Source of the DNA: an uncultured Desulfobacter sp.
GTDB lineage: Bacteria > Desulfobacterota > Desulfobacteria > Desulfobacterales > Desulfobacteraceae
Length of the DNA: 64,000 nt
Direction: 5' to 3'
NCBI RefSeq assembly: GCF_963664415.1
Contig: NZ_OY761440.1
Coordinates: forward strand, 620,001 to 684,000
Part shown: piece by piece, positions 44,029 through 52,791 of the stretch
Layout: each line of letters opens with the position of its first letter
Position numbering within the stretch: the stretch's first letter is position 1
Program-made: the position numbers and the translations under genes
The notes under the pieces: model-generated
Seen by the model: the letters and a program-made list of their open reading frames with translations, nothing else
Told to the model about the DNA's origin: nothing
Database searches by the model: none

Positions 44029-45630
44029 TCACACCTTGTCAAATGGTTGATATCGTCCAGGGGCGATGATCCCCTCAGGATCCAAGACCGATTTGATCTC
44101 TTTTGTTATCTCCCAGAAGGTCTGAGATTGATCTGCCAATTTTTTCATGGTATGGATATTCGTTCTATACGGCACATATCCCTGGGACATGATCAGGCTA
44201 AAAAAAGCATCATAACATTCCTGTGCCCTTTTGCATTCTGCAGGATTATCCTTATCATAGGCAATGGTAATAACACTGGCCATAGCCCGTTCCGTGATCA
44301 GCGACACAGTGATTAAGGGTTCAAAACCGTATTTGTCAAATACCGGGTTTACCAATTGAATCAAACGCTCTGCCGTCTCTCCGGTCATAGGCATGATCGG
44401 GGCGATCCACATCATGCCGGCATTAAAATCAAGGGGATCGACTATGGCTCCGGGATCAACAGGCGTTTTGACACGCCACAGCGTACCAAACAAAAATGCA
44501 TCTGTGGGCTCCCCTTTGAGCAGTCCGTACACTTTGTCCAAAGATTTAAATTTGGTTTGCAGGTCCGGGAGCAGAGAAAACCAGTCAAACAGCTTAGACA
44601 GACAATTTATAATTCTCAGGGTTCCATCACCGATAAACCGAATCTGCCCCAGCGATTTTAACGCCTTTTTCAACTCTTTGCGTGTCATCCTAACCTGCGC
44701 CCGACTTCCATAGATGGCCCCGCTGACATTCCAGGCGCCGAATCCGCCTTTTTTGCAGAACTGATTCCGCAAATCATCAGCCAACGGCGTCCTATTCCCA
44801 GCCTTTTCCCAAGGATATTGATTAAAGGAAGAAAACACTCTCAAATCATTGCCGATATGAATCAGACTTCTAACCTGACCACTCAGCTTCAGGGGGCGCA
44901 ACGCATCCACAACTGCGGCCAGATCTTCGTCCCGGGGCACGTTACAATAAAACATATTCAAACATTCGGGCACAGGCATTAACCAGATTCCCAACCGGGT
45001 TACAACACCGAAGTTGGACTGGGTAAACAACCCATCCATATAAGGCCCGATACCGTATTTAAATACATAGGTGGATTGCGCATTATCATAATGCCCATAC
45101 CCTGTTTTCAGAGTCCGCCCGTCCCCCAGTACCACCTCCATACCGCAGGAATGCAGAAAATGATCGCCGTAAGGCGTATGTCCGAACCCCCGTTCCATGG
45201 TATTGCCTAAAATACTGGCCTCAGGCCCTGATCCGCTACAGTCCAACCACAGAGGAATATTATTTTCTTTTAAATAAGATACGAGCTGAATCTGGGTCAC
45301 TCCAGGCTCGATCACGGCATATGCCAACGTCTTATCCACATGGATAATCCGATTCATACGTGACAAATCAAGGATAACCTGGCCATCCCCCACAGCACAG
45401 GCCGAGCCGTATCCCCAGTTACACCCCCGACTCACCGGATAAATGCCGACATGATGTTCTTTGGCAATTTTTATAATATCCGTAACTTCACTGCTGTTTA
45501 ACGGTTTTAAAACAGCTGCGGGCGTAGTGCCTTTCGGAAGAGTGGCCCGGGAATACCGATGAATGGTTGATTCATCTTGAAAGACAAACGCATCACCAAC
45601 AATTTCTTTAAATTTTTGTATGGGGATCAT
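44029..45630 (-). CDS. FAD-linked oxidoreductase, vanillyl-alcohol oxidase / 4-cresol dehydrogenase family
   Basis: 533 residues. The PP-loop FAD-binding domain shows GIYPVSRGCNWGYGSA, VILDLSRMNRI and the pyrophosphate region LWLDCSGSGPEASILGN. The block TPYGDHFLHSCGMEVVLGDG, then GPYMDGLFTQSNFGVVTRLGIWLMP, is closely like the flavoprotein subunit of p-cresol methylhydroxylase (PchF). The C-terminus DPEGIIAPGRYQP is also typical. Such enzymes oxidise 4-alkylphenols, passing electrons to a cytochrome. No PchC cytochrome gene is adjacent, so the acceptor and substrate are open. It is a single gene convergent with the TPR lipoprotein. Confidence 0.87.
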   Translation of the reverse strand: MIPIQKFKEIVGDAFVFQDESTIHRYSRATLPKGTTPAAVLKPLNSSEVTDIIKIAKEHHVGIYPVSRGCNWGYGSACAVGDGQVILDLSRMNRIIHVDKTLAYAVIEPGVTQIQLVSYLKENNIPLWLDCSGSGPEASILGNTMERGFGHTPYGDHFLHSCGMEVVLGDGRTLKTGYGHYDNAQSTYVFKYGIGPYMDGLFTQSNFGVVTRLGIWLMPVPECLNMFYCNVPRDEDLAAVVDALRPLKLSGQVRSLIHIGNDLRVFSSFNQYPWEKAGNRTPLADDLRNQFCKKGGFGAWNVSGAIYGSRAQVRMTRKELKKALKSLGQIRFIGDGTLRIINCLSKLFDWFSLLPDLQTKFKSLDKVYGLLKGEPTDAFLFGTLWRVKTPVDPGAIVDPLDFNAGMMWIAPIMPMTGETAERLIQLVNPVFDKYGFEPLITVSLITERAMASVITIAYDKDNPAECKRAQECYDAFFSLIMSQGYVPYRTNIHTMKKLADQSQTFWEITKEIKSVLDPEGIIAPGRYQPFDKV

Positions 45631-45654
45631 GATAATAAATGTATCCGGTTTTCA

Positions 45655-45755
45655 TAACAGCCATGGGCTAACCTGATATATCCGCAGCCAGGATTCAGCC
45701 CACAACAATGATTGAAAGATCTGATTAACTTACCCAGGCTTTCTCATAAAAATTT
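45655..45755 (+). repeat. Dispersed two-hairpin repeat, family B copy 4
   Basis: Begins TAACAGCCATGGGCT. First stem TGGGCT/AGCCCA with inner CCTG/CAGG. Then CCCACAAC and a second hairpin with ATTGAAAG facing CTTTCTCAT. It lies between the flavoprotein start and the pilQ stop. Confidence 0.8.
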
Positions 45756-45789
45756 ATCAATTTGCCAGGCAGAACTTATCACTTAATAG

Positions 45790-48102
45790 CTATTGAACCA
45801 TATGCTTTTTCTGCTCAAGCTGAACAATAGAAGGTGTCAGGAAAATAAGCAGTTCATTTCGATCATCAGCCTTGGATTTTGAGCCAAAAAGATAGCCTAA
45901 CCCCGGAATGCCGGCCAAAAATGGGACACCATCGATGTCATGGCTCTGGGTTGTCTTAACCACACCACCGATAACAACCGTATCGTTATTATTGACCAAA
46001 AGTTCTGTTTCCGCCTCATTGGTCGCCAGGGTCGGGACACCATCGGAACTGATGCTGGCAACGTCATTTTTGGTCAACCGGACGGTCATTGAAATTCTGT
46101 TGTCCGGGGTAACATGGGGCGTTACTTCCAACAACAAATCAATATCTTTATATGCCACAGAAGAGCCGCCTGAATCATCACGCTCCAGATAGGCGTACTC
46201 CTGCCCTTGCTTAATCATGGCTTTTTTGTTGTCCAGGGTCAGAATTCTTGGAGAGGAGACAATCCTGACATCGCCCTGTTCTTCAGAGGCCTCGAGTTGA
46301 GCATTCAGTGCGCTGACAGACGATCCGAACAGCCCGAAAAAAGAGAAATCACCGGACATCCCCACGTTAGGTCCCGCGCCGTTAACAGACACAGAGAAAT
46401 CATCCACAAAATCAGATAACACATCAGAATCATTCGATAAATTCCAGTTAATACCAAAACTTCTAGAAAATTCCTTGGTGACCTCAACGACCTTGGCCTC
46501 AATCATAATCTGAGGCGTCACCTTATCCAGACGGTAGATCAAATCATTGGCCTGATCAATTTTGGACTGGGTATCGGTGATGATCAGCATATTGGTACGG
46601 GTGTCCACCGAAATCTTGCCCCGATCCGGGGTCAAAATCTGGGAGACATGGGGTTCAATATCCGCCTTTGCATCCGAATAGTTGACCGGGATATATTCGG
46701 TGACAAGGGGTTCTAAGGCCTTTTTTTGATTTTCGGATTTCTGCCGGGCCGCAATAGCTTCCTGCCGTTCGTTTTCCTCCTTGGCAAGGGTTGCCGTGGT
46801 GGCAATTCGAATAACATTGCCCTCCATTTTTTTACCAAGGCTATTCATTTTCAAAACAAGATCAAGAATCTGGTCCCAGGGAACCGGATCCTGAAGACTC
46901 AATGTGACCTTACCATTCACATCCTTATCAATGGCAAAGTTCTTGCCGCTCACACTTTTCAAAATCCTGAAAACATTTTTAATATCCGTCTCATAAAAGT
47001 CCAGTTTGATTTTTTCACCGGTGTACCGGACCGAGGCAGGATTCAGCAAAGGATCCTGGTCTGGAAAATTCTTTTTTTCCTGGGCCGTTAACCGCCCCTG
47101 ATCTAGTTCTTCAACATCCGCAGTAGACTTTTGACCGGAGTGCAGATTCACTTTTGATTTATCAAATTCAGGTGGCGCGATGGTGGACGCTTCAAAGGTC
47201 ATATGAAGGCCCTTGGTGGTTTGAACCACTTGAAACGGCACTTTTTCCCTGATCTTAATATCCACCAATGTATCATTGGGATTTGCAGGATTTGGCCGTG
47301 GCATGACCTGCTCCACGGCAGAATTAAAATACCGGGTTATAAGAGGACGCTGATGGTATAAAGGAACCATTGTATTATACAATATCAGTCCCAGGGAATT
47401 ATTGCGGTCCTGAATTGTTTCGTATCGAACCGGATGATCTGTTACAATCTGAATATCAGACTGACCAAGATCGTTGTTCTCAAATTCAATATGGGTCAGA
47501 TGTGCTGTTGTTTTAGGAATAGGAACATTTTCGGGTAACACCGAAGCCTCTTTCAAGTCCAGTGCGGGTTCTTCCATAACAGGATCTGCCCCGGCCGCCG
47601 AAACAAAAGAGGGCTGTCTGCCCTTGAGAATGATACCCAGACGCCCCGGTTTTTCCTCCACAACATACGGCAAATCCGCCTTCAGCAGAATATCAATTTT
47701 GACAGTGGTCTGCTCCTCATCAATAAATCCGACTTTAATACCGCTGACACGGGAGTCGGAAAATGACCCTGCATCCACACCGGGGGCAAGACGGACATTG
47801 GACAGATAGACACTCACAGCAAAGGGAAAAGCCTGTTTAATCGAGGTATAATCATCCAACCCCGGAGAACCCTGTATCCATACCTCAAACGTCTCTTCTT
47901 CCGGATTGACCCAAATTTTATCAACCGTATTGGGTAAAGCGGCTGAATCGCTTTGAGCCGTCCGACTTTCCTGCACCTTGACGGTACTTGCCGGTACTGC
48001 ATTTTTTTGAGTGACGCACCCTGCCGTAAAGGCAAGCAGCAGAACCGACATGATAAGACCAGTCCCATAATGTCTTCCAGAAGATTGATAATTAACCATC
48101 AT
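45790..48102 (-). CDS. pilQ: Type IV pilus secretin PilQ
   Basis: 770 residues from the ATG at 48102 (GGGGA six bases before, one base after the pilP stop); an ATG four codons earlier lies on top of its would-be ribosome site. Lipoprotein signal with TAGC (Cys29). Two N-terminal AMIN-like peptidoglycan-binding regions (about 70-320), then STN/N0 (FYETDIKNVFRILKSVSG), an N1 domain (YIPVNYSDAKADIEPHVSQIL) and the secretin core (VTPQIMIEAKVVEV to LLIFLTPSIV). It forms the outer-membrane ring through which type IV pili pass. It is last in the pilMNOPQ operon. Confidence 0.95.
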   Translation of the reverse strand: MMVNYQSSGRHYGTGLIMSVLLLAFTAGCVTQKNAVPASTVKVQESRTAQSDSAALPNTVDKIWVNPEEETFEVWIQGSPGLDDYTSIKQAFPFAVSVYLSNVRLAPGVDAGSFSDSRVSGIKVGFIDEEQTTVKIDILLKADLPYVVEEKPGRLGIILKGRQPSFVSAAGADPVMEEPALDLKEASVLPENVPIPKTTAHLTHIEFENNDLGQSDIQIVTDHPVRYETIQDRNNSLGLILYNTMVPLYHQRPLITRYFNSAVEQVMPRPNPANPNDTLVDIKIREKVPFQVVQTTKGLHMTFEASTIAPPEFDKSKVNLHSGQKSTADVEELDQGRLTAQEKKNFPDQDPLLNPASVRYTGEKIKLDFYETDIKNVFRILKSVSGKNFAIDKDVNGKVTLSLQDPVPWDQILDLVLKMNSLGKKMEGNVIRIATTATLAKEENERQEAIAARQKSENQKKALEPLVTEYIPVNYSDAKADIEPHVSQILTPDRGKISVDTRTNMLIITDTQSKIDQANDLIYRLDKVTPQIMIEAKVVEVTKEFSRSFGINWNLSNDSDVLSDFVDDFSVSVNGAGPNVGMSGDFSFFGLFGSSVSALNAQLEASEEQGDVRIVSSPRILTLDNKKAMIKQGQEYAYLERDDSGGSSVAYKDIDLLLEVTPHVTPDNRISMTVRLTKNDVASISSDGVPTLATNEAETELLVNNNDTVVIGGVVKTTQSHDIDGVPFLAGIPGLGYLFGSKSKADDRNELLIFLTPSIVQLEQKKHMVQ

Positions 48103-48103
48103 C

Positions 48104-48781
48104 TTATTCCCCATCCTCGCTTTTATGAAATTTAATCTCCTCATACCGCTTATGATGTTTTCCCTGATAATCTTTTGCTTTTTCTTCGATTTTAATTCCT
48201 TCCTGGGTGATGGCGGTCACCCTACCGCCATTTGGCCCGATATACGTACCAACGGCAACCTCATACCCTTTACCGGTAGCCTCTTCCACCATGGCAATGG
48301 TCCGGTTCTGCATTTCAACAACCGCCACCAGCTTAACCTGGCTTAAGGCCAATTTTTCCAGAGGAGTCAATGTTCTTTTGGGCTTTGAATCCTCGGAGGA
48401 ATCTGATTCGGCAGAAACATTTTTTTCTGCTATCAAAGGAACGAAGGGATCCACCCGATTATTGCTGTTATATTTTGCCATGGGCTTAGAGATACCCGTT
48501 TTTTGTAACCCCTCTGAACCATCAATGCCGCTCCCAATCTGGCTATTTTTCACAAAATTTCGGGCAGGGGGCACATCAGAAACCGAAGCCTGTTTTTTCT
48601 CTGCATCCCCGGAAACGGCAGATTTCTTTGCCGATGGATTTGATTTGGAAATAGGTTTGGAAACCACCTGGCTTGGCGTTGTTATTTTTGGATTCGGGGC
48701 CGGTTCCTCATTACAAGCGGATACGAACAATAATAAGACACCCAAGCCAACCACACAGAATATTTTCATTATTTTTTGCAT
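48104..48781 (-). CDS. pilP: Type IV pilus assembly lipoprotein PilP
   Basis: 225 residues from the ATG at 48781, nine bases after GAGG; a GTG three codons earlier is too close to that site. Lipobox region LLFVSAC. A Pro/Ser/Lys-rich linker (about 25-110), then the folded PilP domain with RVDPFVPLI, LEKLALSQVKLVAVVEMQNRTIAMVEEATGKGYEV (read in parts) and VGTYIGPNGGRV. PilP joins the inner-membrane PilNO complex to the PilQ secretin. Confidence 0.93.
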   Translation of the reverse strand: MQKIMKIFCVVGLGVLLLFVSACNEEPAPNPKITTPSQVVSKPISKSNPSAKKSAVSGDAEKKQASVSDVPPARNFVKNSQIGSGIDGSEGLQKTGISKPMAKYNSNNRVDPFVPLIAEKNVSAESDSSEDSKPKRTLTPLEKLALSQVKLVAVVEMQNRTIAMVEEATGKGYEVAVGTYIGPNGGRVTAITQEGIKIEEKAKDYQGKHHKRYEEIKFHKSEDGE

Positions 48782-48793
48782 ATCCGACACCCT

Positions 48794-49465
48794 CTACCTT
48801 TTTTTGCGTCTCTTCTTGCCTTTCTTACCAGCATTCTTATCTTCTTTGGGTTCAACAAACATATAGGTAACGGCCACGCATTTCATCTGAATCGTATTCC
48901 TGTCGGCCGCGTCTTTTCCAGATACCCGATTCATATTTATGGTCGACATATTGACAATACGATTGAGTCCTGCAACCCGGTAAAAAAATTCGGCCATCTG
49001 ATGATAACGGCCGGAAACCGTCATGGACAATGGGATCTCTATGTAGGAGGTCTTTGTCACCATGTTCTGGGGCGCAAACAGCTGGACCTCGAGGCCGGCA
49101 TCCCTTCCGGCCTTAGATATTTCATCCAGCAAGGACGGCAGTTCTCTTTTATCCGGCAGGGCGGTCATGGCAATGTTGAACTTTTCCCGGGCTTGGGCCA
49201 TCTGGGCTTCCACCTTTTCAAGGGCCTTTGCTTTGCTTTTATAAGATGCTAAAAGATCGTTTTGTTTTTCCAAATCCTGTCTGGCTGCCGTAAGGGCATC
49301 AAGCTTTGGGGCAAGCAACAGGAAATAAAAACCGACACCAATGATACCCAATGTGCCCAGACAGATAAGCAGGCGTTGGATTCTTGTCAACGCGCCTATT
49401 TTTTCAAACAGGAGATCCATTTTTTCACTTAGCTTCACAGTGCGATCTTTCTTTTTCCCGGCCAT
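48794..49465 (-). CDS. pilO: Type IV pilus inner-membrane protein PilO
   Basis: 223 residues: a short cytosolic N-terminus, one membrane helix (about 33-52), a coiled coil (about 60-100), then a ferredoxin-like domain with MTALPDKRELPSLLDEIS and YIEIPLSMTVSGRYHQMAEFFYRVAGLNRIVNM (in parts). The C-terminus is Lys/Arg-rich (GKKGKKRRKK), an unusual basic tail for a periplasmic end. It overlaps pilN by one base. Confidence 0.93.
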   Translation of the reverse strand: MAGKKKDRTVKLSEKMDLLFEKIGALTRIQRLLICLGTLGIIGVGFYFLLLAPKLDALTAARQDLEKQNDLLASYKSKAKALEKVEAQMAQAREKFNIAMTALPDKRELPSLLDEISKAGRDAGLEVQLFAPQNMVTKTSYIEIPLSMTVSGRYHQMAEFFYRVAGLNRIVNMSTINMNRVSGKDAADRNTIQMKCVAVTYMFVEPKEDKNAGKKGKKRRKKR

Positions 49466-50055
49466 TATTTTTTCCCTTTTTTGGACTTCCCGTCCTTATC
49501 AGGCTTTGCAGGCTGTATCTTTTTGCAAGTTATTTCAAAGGCCTTTAACCGAATATCACCGCCAATGACTTTTGTCTGAGACCGCTTTAAGTCCACGGCC
49601 CCAAACATTTGAGAACTTTCAAGATTTCTCATGAATGCGGCAATAGTCGGGTTATCAAAGGCAATCCCTTTTATAGAAACGGCCTTGGTATCTGCGGCCA
49701 CACTGGACAGCCACATTTTTGTTTTTTCAAGTCTGTCTGCCAACTGCTCTAACAATACCTGCTGTTCATTCCTTCTTTTTTTCAAATTCGCTACGATGGC
49801 CAGTTTATTCTCCAAAATCGCCAAATCTTTTTTAATGCGGGTAACCTTATCCGCCTTTTTTTTATACTTTAGGCTTTCGGCCTTGACCCGGGCAACCTCA
49901 CTGCGTGTCTGACTAATTTTATTATCCAGCGCAAAAGTCACCCAACCCAGTGCCAGAATAATCAAAGCAATGGAAAGGAAAAATATGGATACCTGGCGAC
50001 GGATATTCTCCTTTTTTCTGGCAAGCCTGAACGGCAACAGATTAATTCGTATCAT
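49465..50055 (-). CDS. pilN: Type IV pilus inner-membrane protein PilN
   Basis: 196 residues. The N-terminus IRINLLPFRLARKKENIRR is the PilM-binding INLLP motif. One membrane helix (about 23-43), coiled coil, and a ferredoxin-like periplasmic domain. The C-terminal tail is basic (KPDKDGKSKKGKK), as in PilO. Overlaps pilM by four bases. Confidence 0.93.
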   Translation of the reverse strand: MIRINLLPFRLARKKENIRRQVSIFFLSIALIILALGWVTFALDNKISQTRSEVARVKAESLKYKKKADKVTRIKKDLAILENKLAIVANLKKRRNEQQVLLEQLADRLEKTKMWLSSVAADTKAVSIKGIAFDNPTIAAFMRNLESSQMFGAVDLKRSQTKVIGGDIRLKAFEITCKKIQPAKPDKDGKSKKGKK

Positions 50056-51110
50056 TTATCATTCACCCGTCTCATGGCAAGCCCCAGTGCAATGGGGGCC
50101 AGAAGCTGATACGCTCCCAGCTCGCCAAGTTCTTTTGAATCGCTGACCAGTCCGGCAAAGGGATTAATCTTTGACACCGTTACCTTCAGCTCGTTAGTCA
50201 ATTTTTCAGTCAGCAGGTCGATGAAGCCGCCCCCGCCGCTGACAATAATATTTTCCACCCGGGCATTACCGGGGCTGGACTCAAAAGTATATACCACCTC
50301 GCAGATATCCGAACACCAGTTGCCGACAACCATTTCATAAAGTTCCTCCAACGCCTGTTCGGATTCCGGATAATCGACCTCGCCCATAATGATCTGCAAT
50401 GCCTTTTCCCGGTCAATTTCAAGTCGTTCACTGACAACGGAAACGAGCTGCTCACATCCATTGGTCATATCCCGCATCATCCTGGAATTGTTATTCTCAA
50501 GTATATTCACACTCGTTTTGGAGGCCCCGACATCCAGCAACAGGGTTATACGATCATGATCAACATCGGGAAGGGTTTCATAAATATTTTGAAGCGCAAA
50601 CGCGTCCACGTCAATAATAACGGGATTAAGTCCTGCCATACGAATCAGCTCGACATATTCAGCCACCAAATCCTGTCTCACCGCGACAAGAAGCACATTC
50701 ATTTGTTCCGCTGAAAACTCGCTGTCCCCTATAATCTGATAATCAATATTAACATCATCTATGTCGTATGGGATATATTGCTCAGCTTCAGCCCGGATAT
50801 TTCGATGCAGCTGCTCATCCGGAACCTTTGATGTGCTGATGGTCTTCACCACCACTGAATGACCGCCGGTTGAAAGCGCTACATTCTTTTCCTTGATTTT
50901 CTGAGACTGGAATAAGGAACGAATAATTTCAGCCAGTCCCTCCATATCGGCAACCCGGCCCTCCTGAATCATTCCTTCGGGAACCTTTGCAGTGCCGAAT
51001 TTATGAAGAACGGGGCCTTTTTTGGTCGTCTTTAGTTCGGCTACTTTCACAAAAGCAGCCCCGATGTCTAAACCGACAAGGTGATCTTTTTTTCCGAATA
51101 TCATACGCAT
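50052..51110 (-). CDS. pilM: Type IV pilus actin-like ATPase PilM
   Basis: 352 residues, cytosolic actin-fold protein. Phosphate-1 loop LVGLDIGAAFVKVAEL, phosphate-2 TLLLDVGASKTSVNI, adenosine motif IIVSGGGGFIDLL. The HRNIRAEAEQYIPYDIDDVNIDYQII stretch (in parts) is the family signature. It binds the PilN N-terminus and links the cytosolic pilus motors to the membrane complex. First gene of pilMNOPQ, divergent from the two-component genes at 51341. Confidence 0.95.
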   Translation of the reverse strand: MRMIFGKKDHLVGLDIGAAFVKVAELKTTKKGPVLHKFGTAKVPEGMIQEGRVADMEGLAEIIRSLFQSQKIKEKNVALSTGGHSVVVKTISTSKVPDEQLHRNIRAEAEQYIPYDIDDVNIDYQIIGDSEFSAEQMNVLLVAVRQDLVAEYVELIRMAGLNPVIIDVDAFALQNIYETLPDVDHDRITLLLDVGASKTSVNILENNNSRMMRDMTNGCEQLVSVVSERLEIDREKALQIIMGEVDYPESEQALEELYEMVVGNWCSDICEVVYTFESSPGNARVENIIVSGGGGFIDLLTEKLTNELKVTVSKINPFAGLVSDSKELGELGAYQLLAPIALGLAMRRVNDK

Positions 51111-51340
51111 CTATCCTCAATTGTGGCTGTCGTAAAGGATTGTGAACTTAAGAATGCAAATAATAATTATTGATATCCTGCGTTAATATAACTATATATT
51201 TGATACGAAATGTACGCAAAGTCAAGTAGAATCACATTATTTAACTAACTGAATAACAGATAAAAAAAGCATTTGTCAAATTTTAACCCCCAAAAAAATA
51301 TGATTTTTTTTTCATAGCAACGCTATAAAAACGGATTAAT

Positions 51341-52774
51341 TTGAAAAAAAAGCAGCAGAAAGATCCCGGCAATTCCGGGACCCGACCTTTTGTCCTCGTC
51401 AAAGCCTTTACTGTCTCAAGCCTTGTTGTCATGCTGACGGCAACCATTGTTATTGCAGCGTTGAATGCCCACTGGGTAAGAAAAATACTGCTTGAGAAAA
51501 GTAAAGAATATAACCGGCTTTTAGTGGAGAATCTAAATCACCAGATCTTTTTAAGATTTGTCTGGCCTGTGGTTTTCAAACATGGAGAAATAAAATTGCG
51601 TGAACCTAGCCAGTATAGACTTCTTGACACGGTTGTTAAAAGCACCCTGCACAGTTTCCATGTCGAAATGGTCAATATATATGCAACAGACAATGTGATT
51701 GCCTATAGCCTGGATAAAGCTCAGATCGGTAAAAAAAATGCCGGTGGTGTCCACTATGAAAAAGCCATGAATAAAGAGGTGATTTCCAAACTGGTTCAGC
51801 AAGGCAACTGGATGGAATTGACGTTCTGGTTCCCCAAAGAAACAAAAATTGTCACCTTTGCCCCCTTGATGCAGGAAGTCCAACTCACCCGGGAAAAGGA
51901 CAGGATGGTCATCGGCGTGATTGAAATTATCAGAGATGTATCGGACGATTATCAACAGGTTTTCAAACTCCAGGGATTGATCGTCGTCAGTTGCGCCATC
52001 ATCATGGGCATTCTTTTCCTTATTCTTCGATTCGTGGTGAAACATGGAGAAAAAATTATTGAACGCAGGGCGGAAGAACGGCTCAGGCTTGAAGAAAAAC
52101 TGCGTCAGGCAGAGCACCTGTCCGCAATCGGTGAAATGACGGCCGGTGTATCACACGAAATTCGCAACCCCTTAGGTATTATAAAAAGCTCAGCGCAGCT
52201 GATGAAAAAAAAGATGGCCAAATTGGACCCGAGCAGCAGCATCCCAGGGATAATTGTTGAAGAATCTACCCGTTTAGATCGCATCATCACAGATTTTCTT
52301 GATTTTGCAAAACCTAAAATCGCAGACTTAAGGCCCTGCTGCCTGGAAGACATTATAGAAAAAAACATCGCTTTTTTATCGTCTTCAGAGGAGCACAATA
52401 AGATCAAAATTATCCGGGAGTACCCAAAAAACCCTTCTGATATTCTCGGCGACCCAGCCATGCTCTACCAGGCATTTTTAAATATTTTTCTAAATGCATT
52501 TCAGGCCATGGACCATGAAAATGGAAGCATCACCATTACCACATGGCATGAGCCGGGATTTGTTTATGCCGGTTTTACAGATACGGGACCGGGCATTGAC
52601 GAAGAAATTTTAAAAAAAATTTGGACGCCCTTTTTTACCACCAAGGAAATGGGAACGGGCTTAGGGCTTGGCATTATTAAAAACATTATTCAAGCGCACC
52701 AGGGAGAAATCAGCATAGCCAATGCGGAACCCTGTGGTACCAGGGTGGAAATACGCCTGCCCGCAGCGCCGTAA
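51341..52774 (+). CDS. Sensor histidine kinase, partner of the sigma54 regulator
   Basis: 477 residues, TTG start. Two membrane helices (about 22-42 and 208-230) border an extracytoplasmic sensor domain of about 165 residues. Then a coiled linker, HisKA with GVSHEIRNPLGIIKSSAQLM (His near 270), N box FLNIFLNAFQAMD, G1 DTGPGID and G2 GTGLGLGIIKNII. Followed 17 bases later by its response regulator. It is divergent from pilMNOPQ, so control of pili (PilS-like role) is possible, although classical PilS has six membrane helices. Confidence 0.9.
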   Translation: MKKKQQKDPGNSGTRPFVLVKAFTVSSLVVMLTATIVIAALNAHWVRKILLEKSKEYNRLLVENLNHQIFLRFVWPVVFKHGEIKLREPSQYRLLDTVVKSTLHSFHVEMVNIYATDNVIAYSLDKAQIGKKNAGGVHYEKAMNKEVISKLVQQGNWMELTFWFPKETKIVTFAPLMQEVQLTREKDRMVIGVIEIIRDVSDDYQQVFKLQGLIVVSCAIIMGILFLILRFVVKHGEKIIERRAEERLRLEEKLRQAEHLSAIGEMTAGVSHEIRNPLGIIKSSAQLMKKKMAKLDPSSSIPGIIVEESTRLDRIITDFLDFAKPKIADLRPCCLEDIIEKNIAFLSSSEEHNKIKIIREYPKNPSDILGDPAMLYQAFLNIFLNAFQAMDHENGSITITTWHEPGFVYAGFTDTGPGIDEEILKKIWTPFFTTKEMGTGLGLGIIKNIIQAHQGEISIANAEPCGTRVEIRLPAAP

Positions 52775-52791
52775 AATATCCGGGAGTGATA

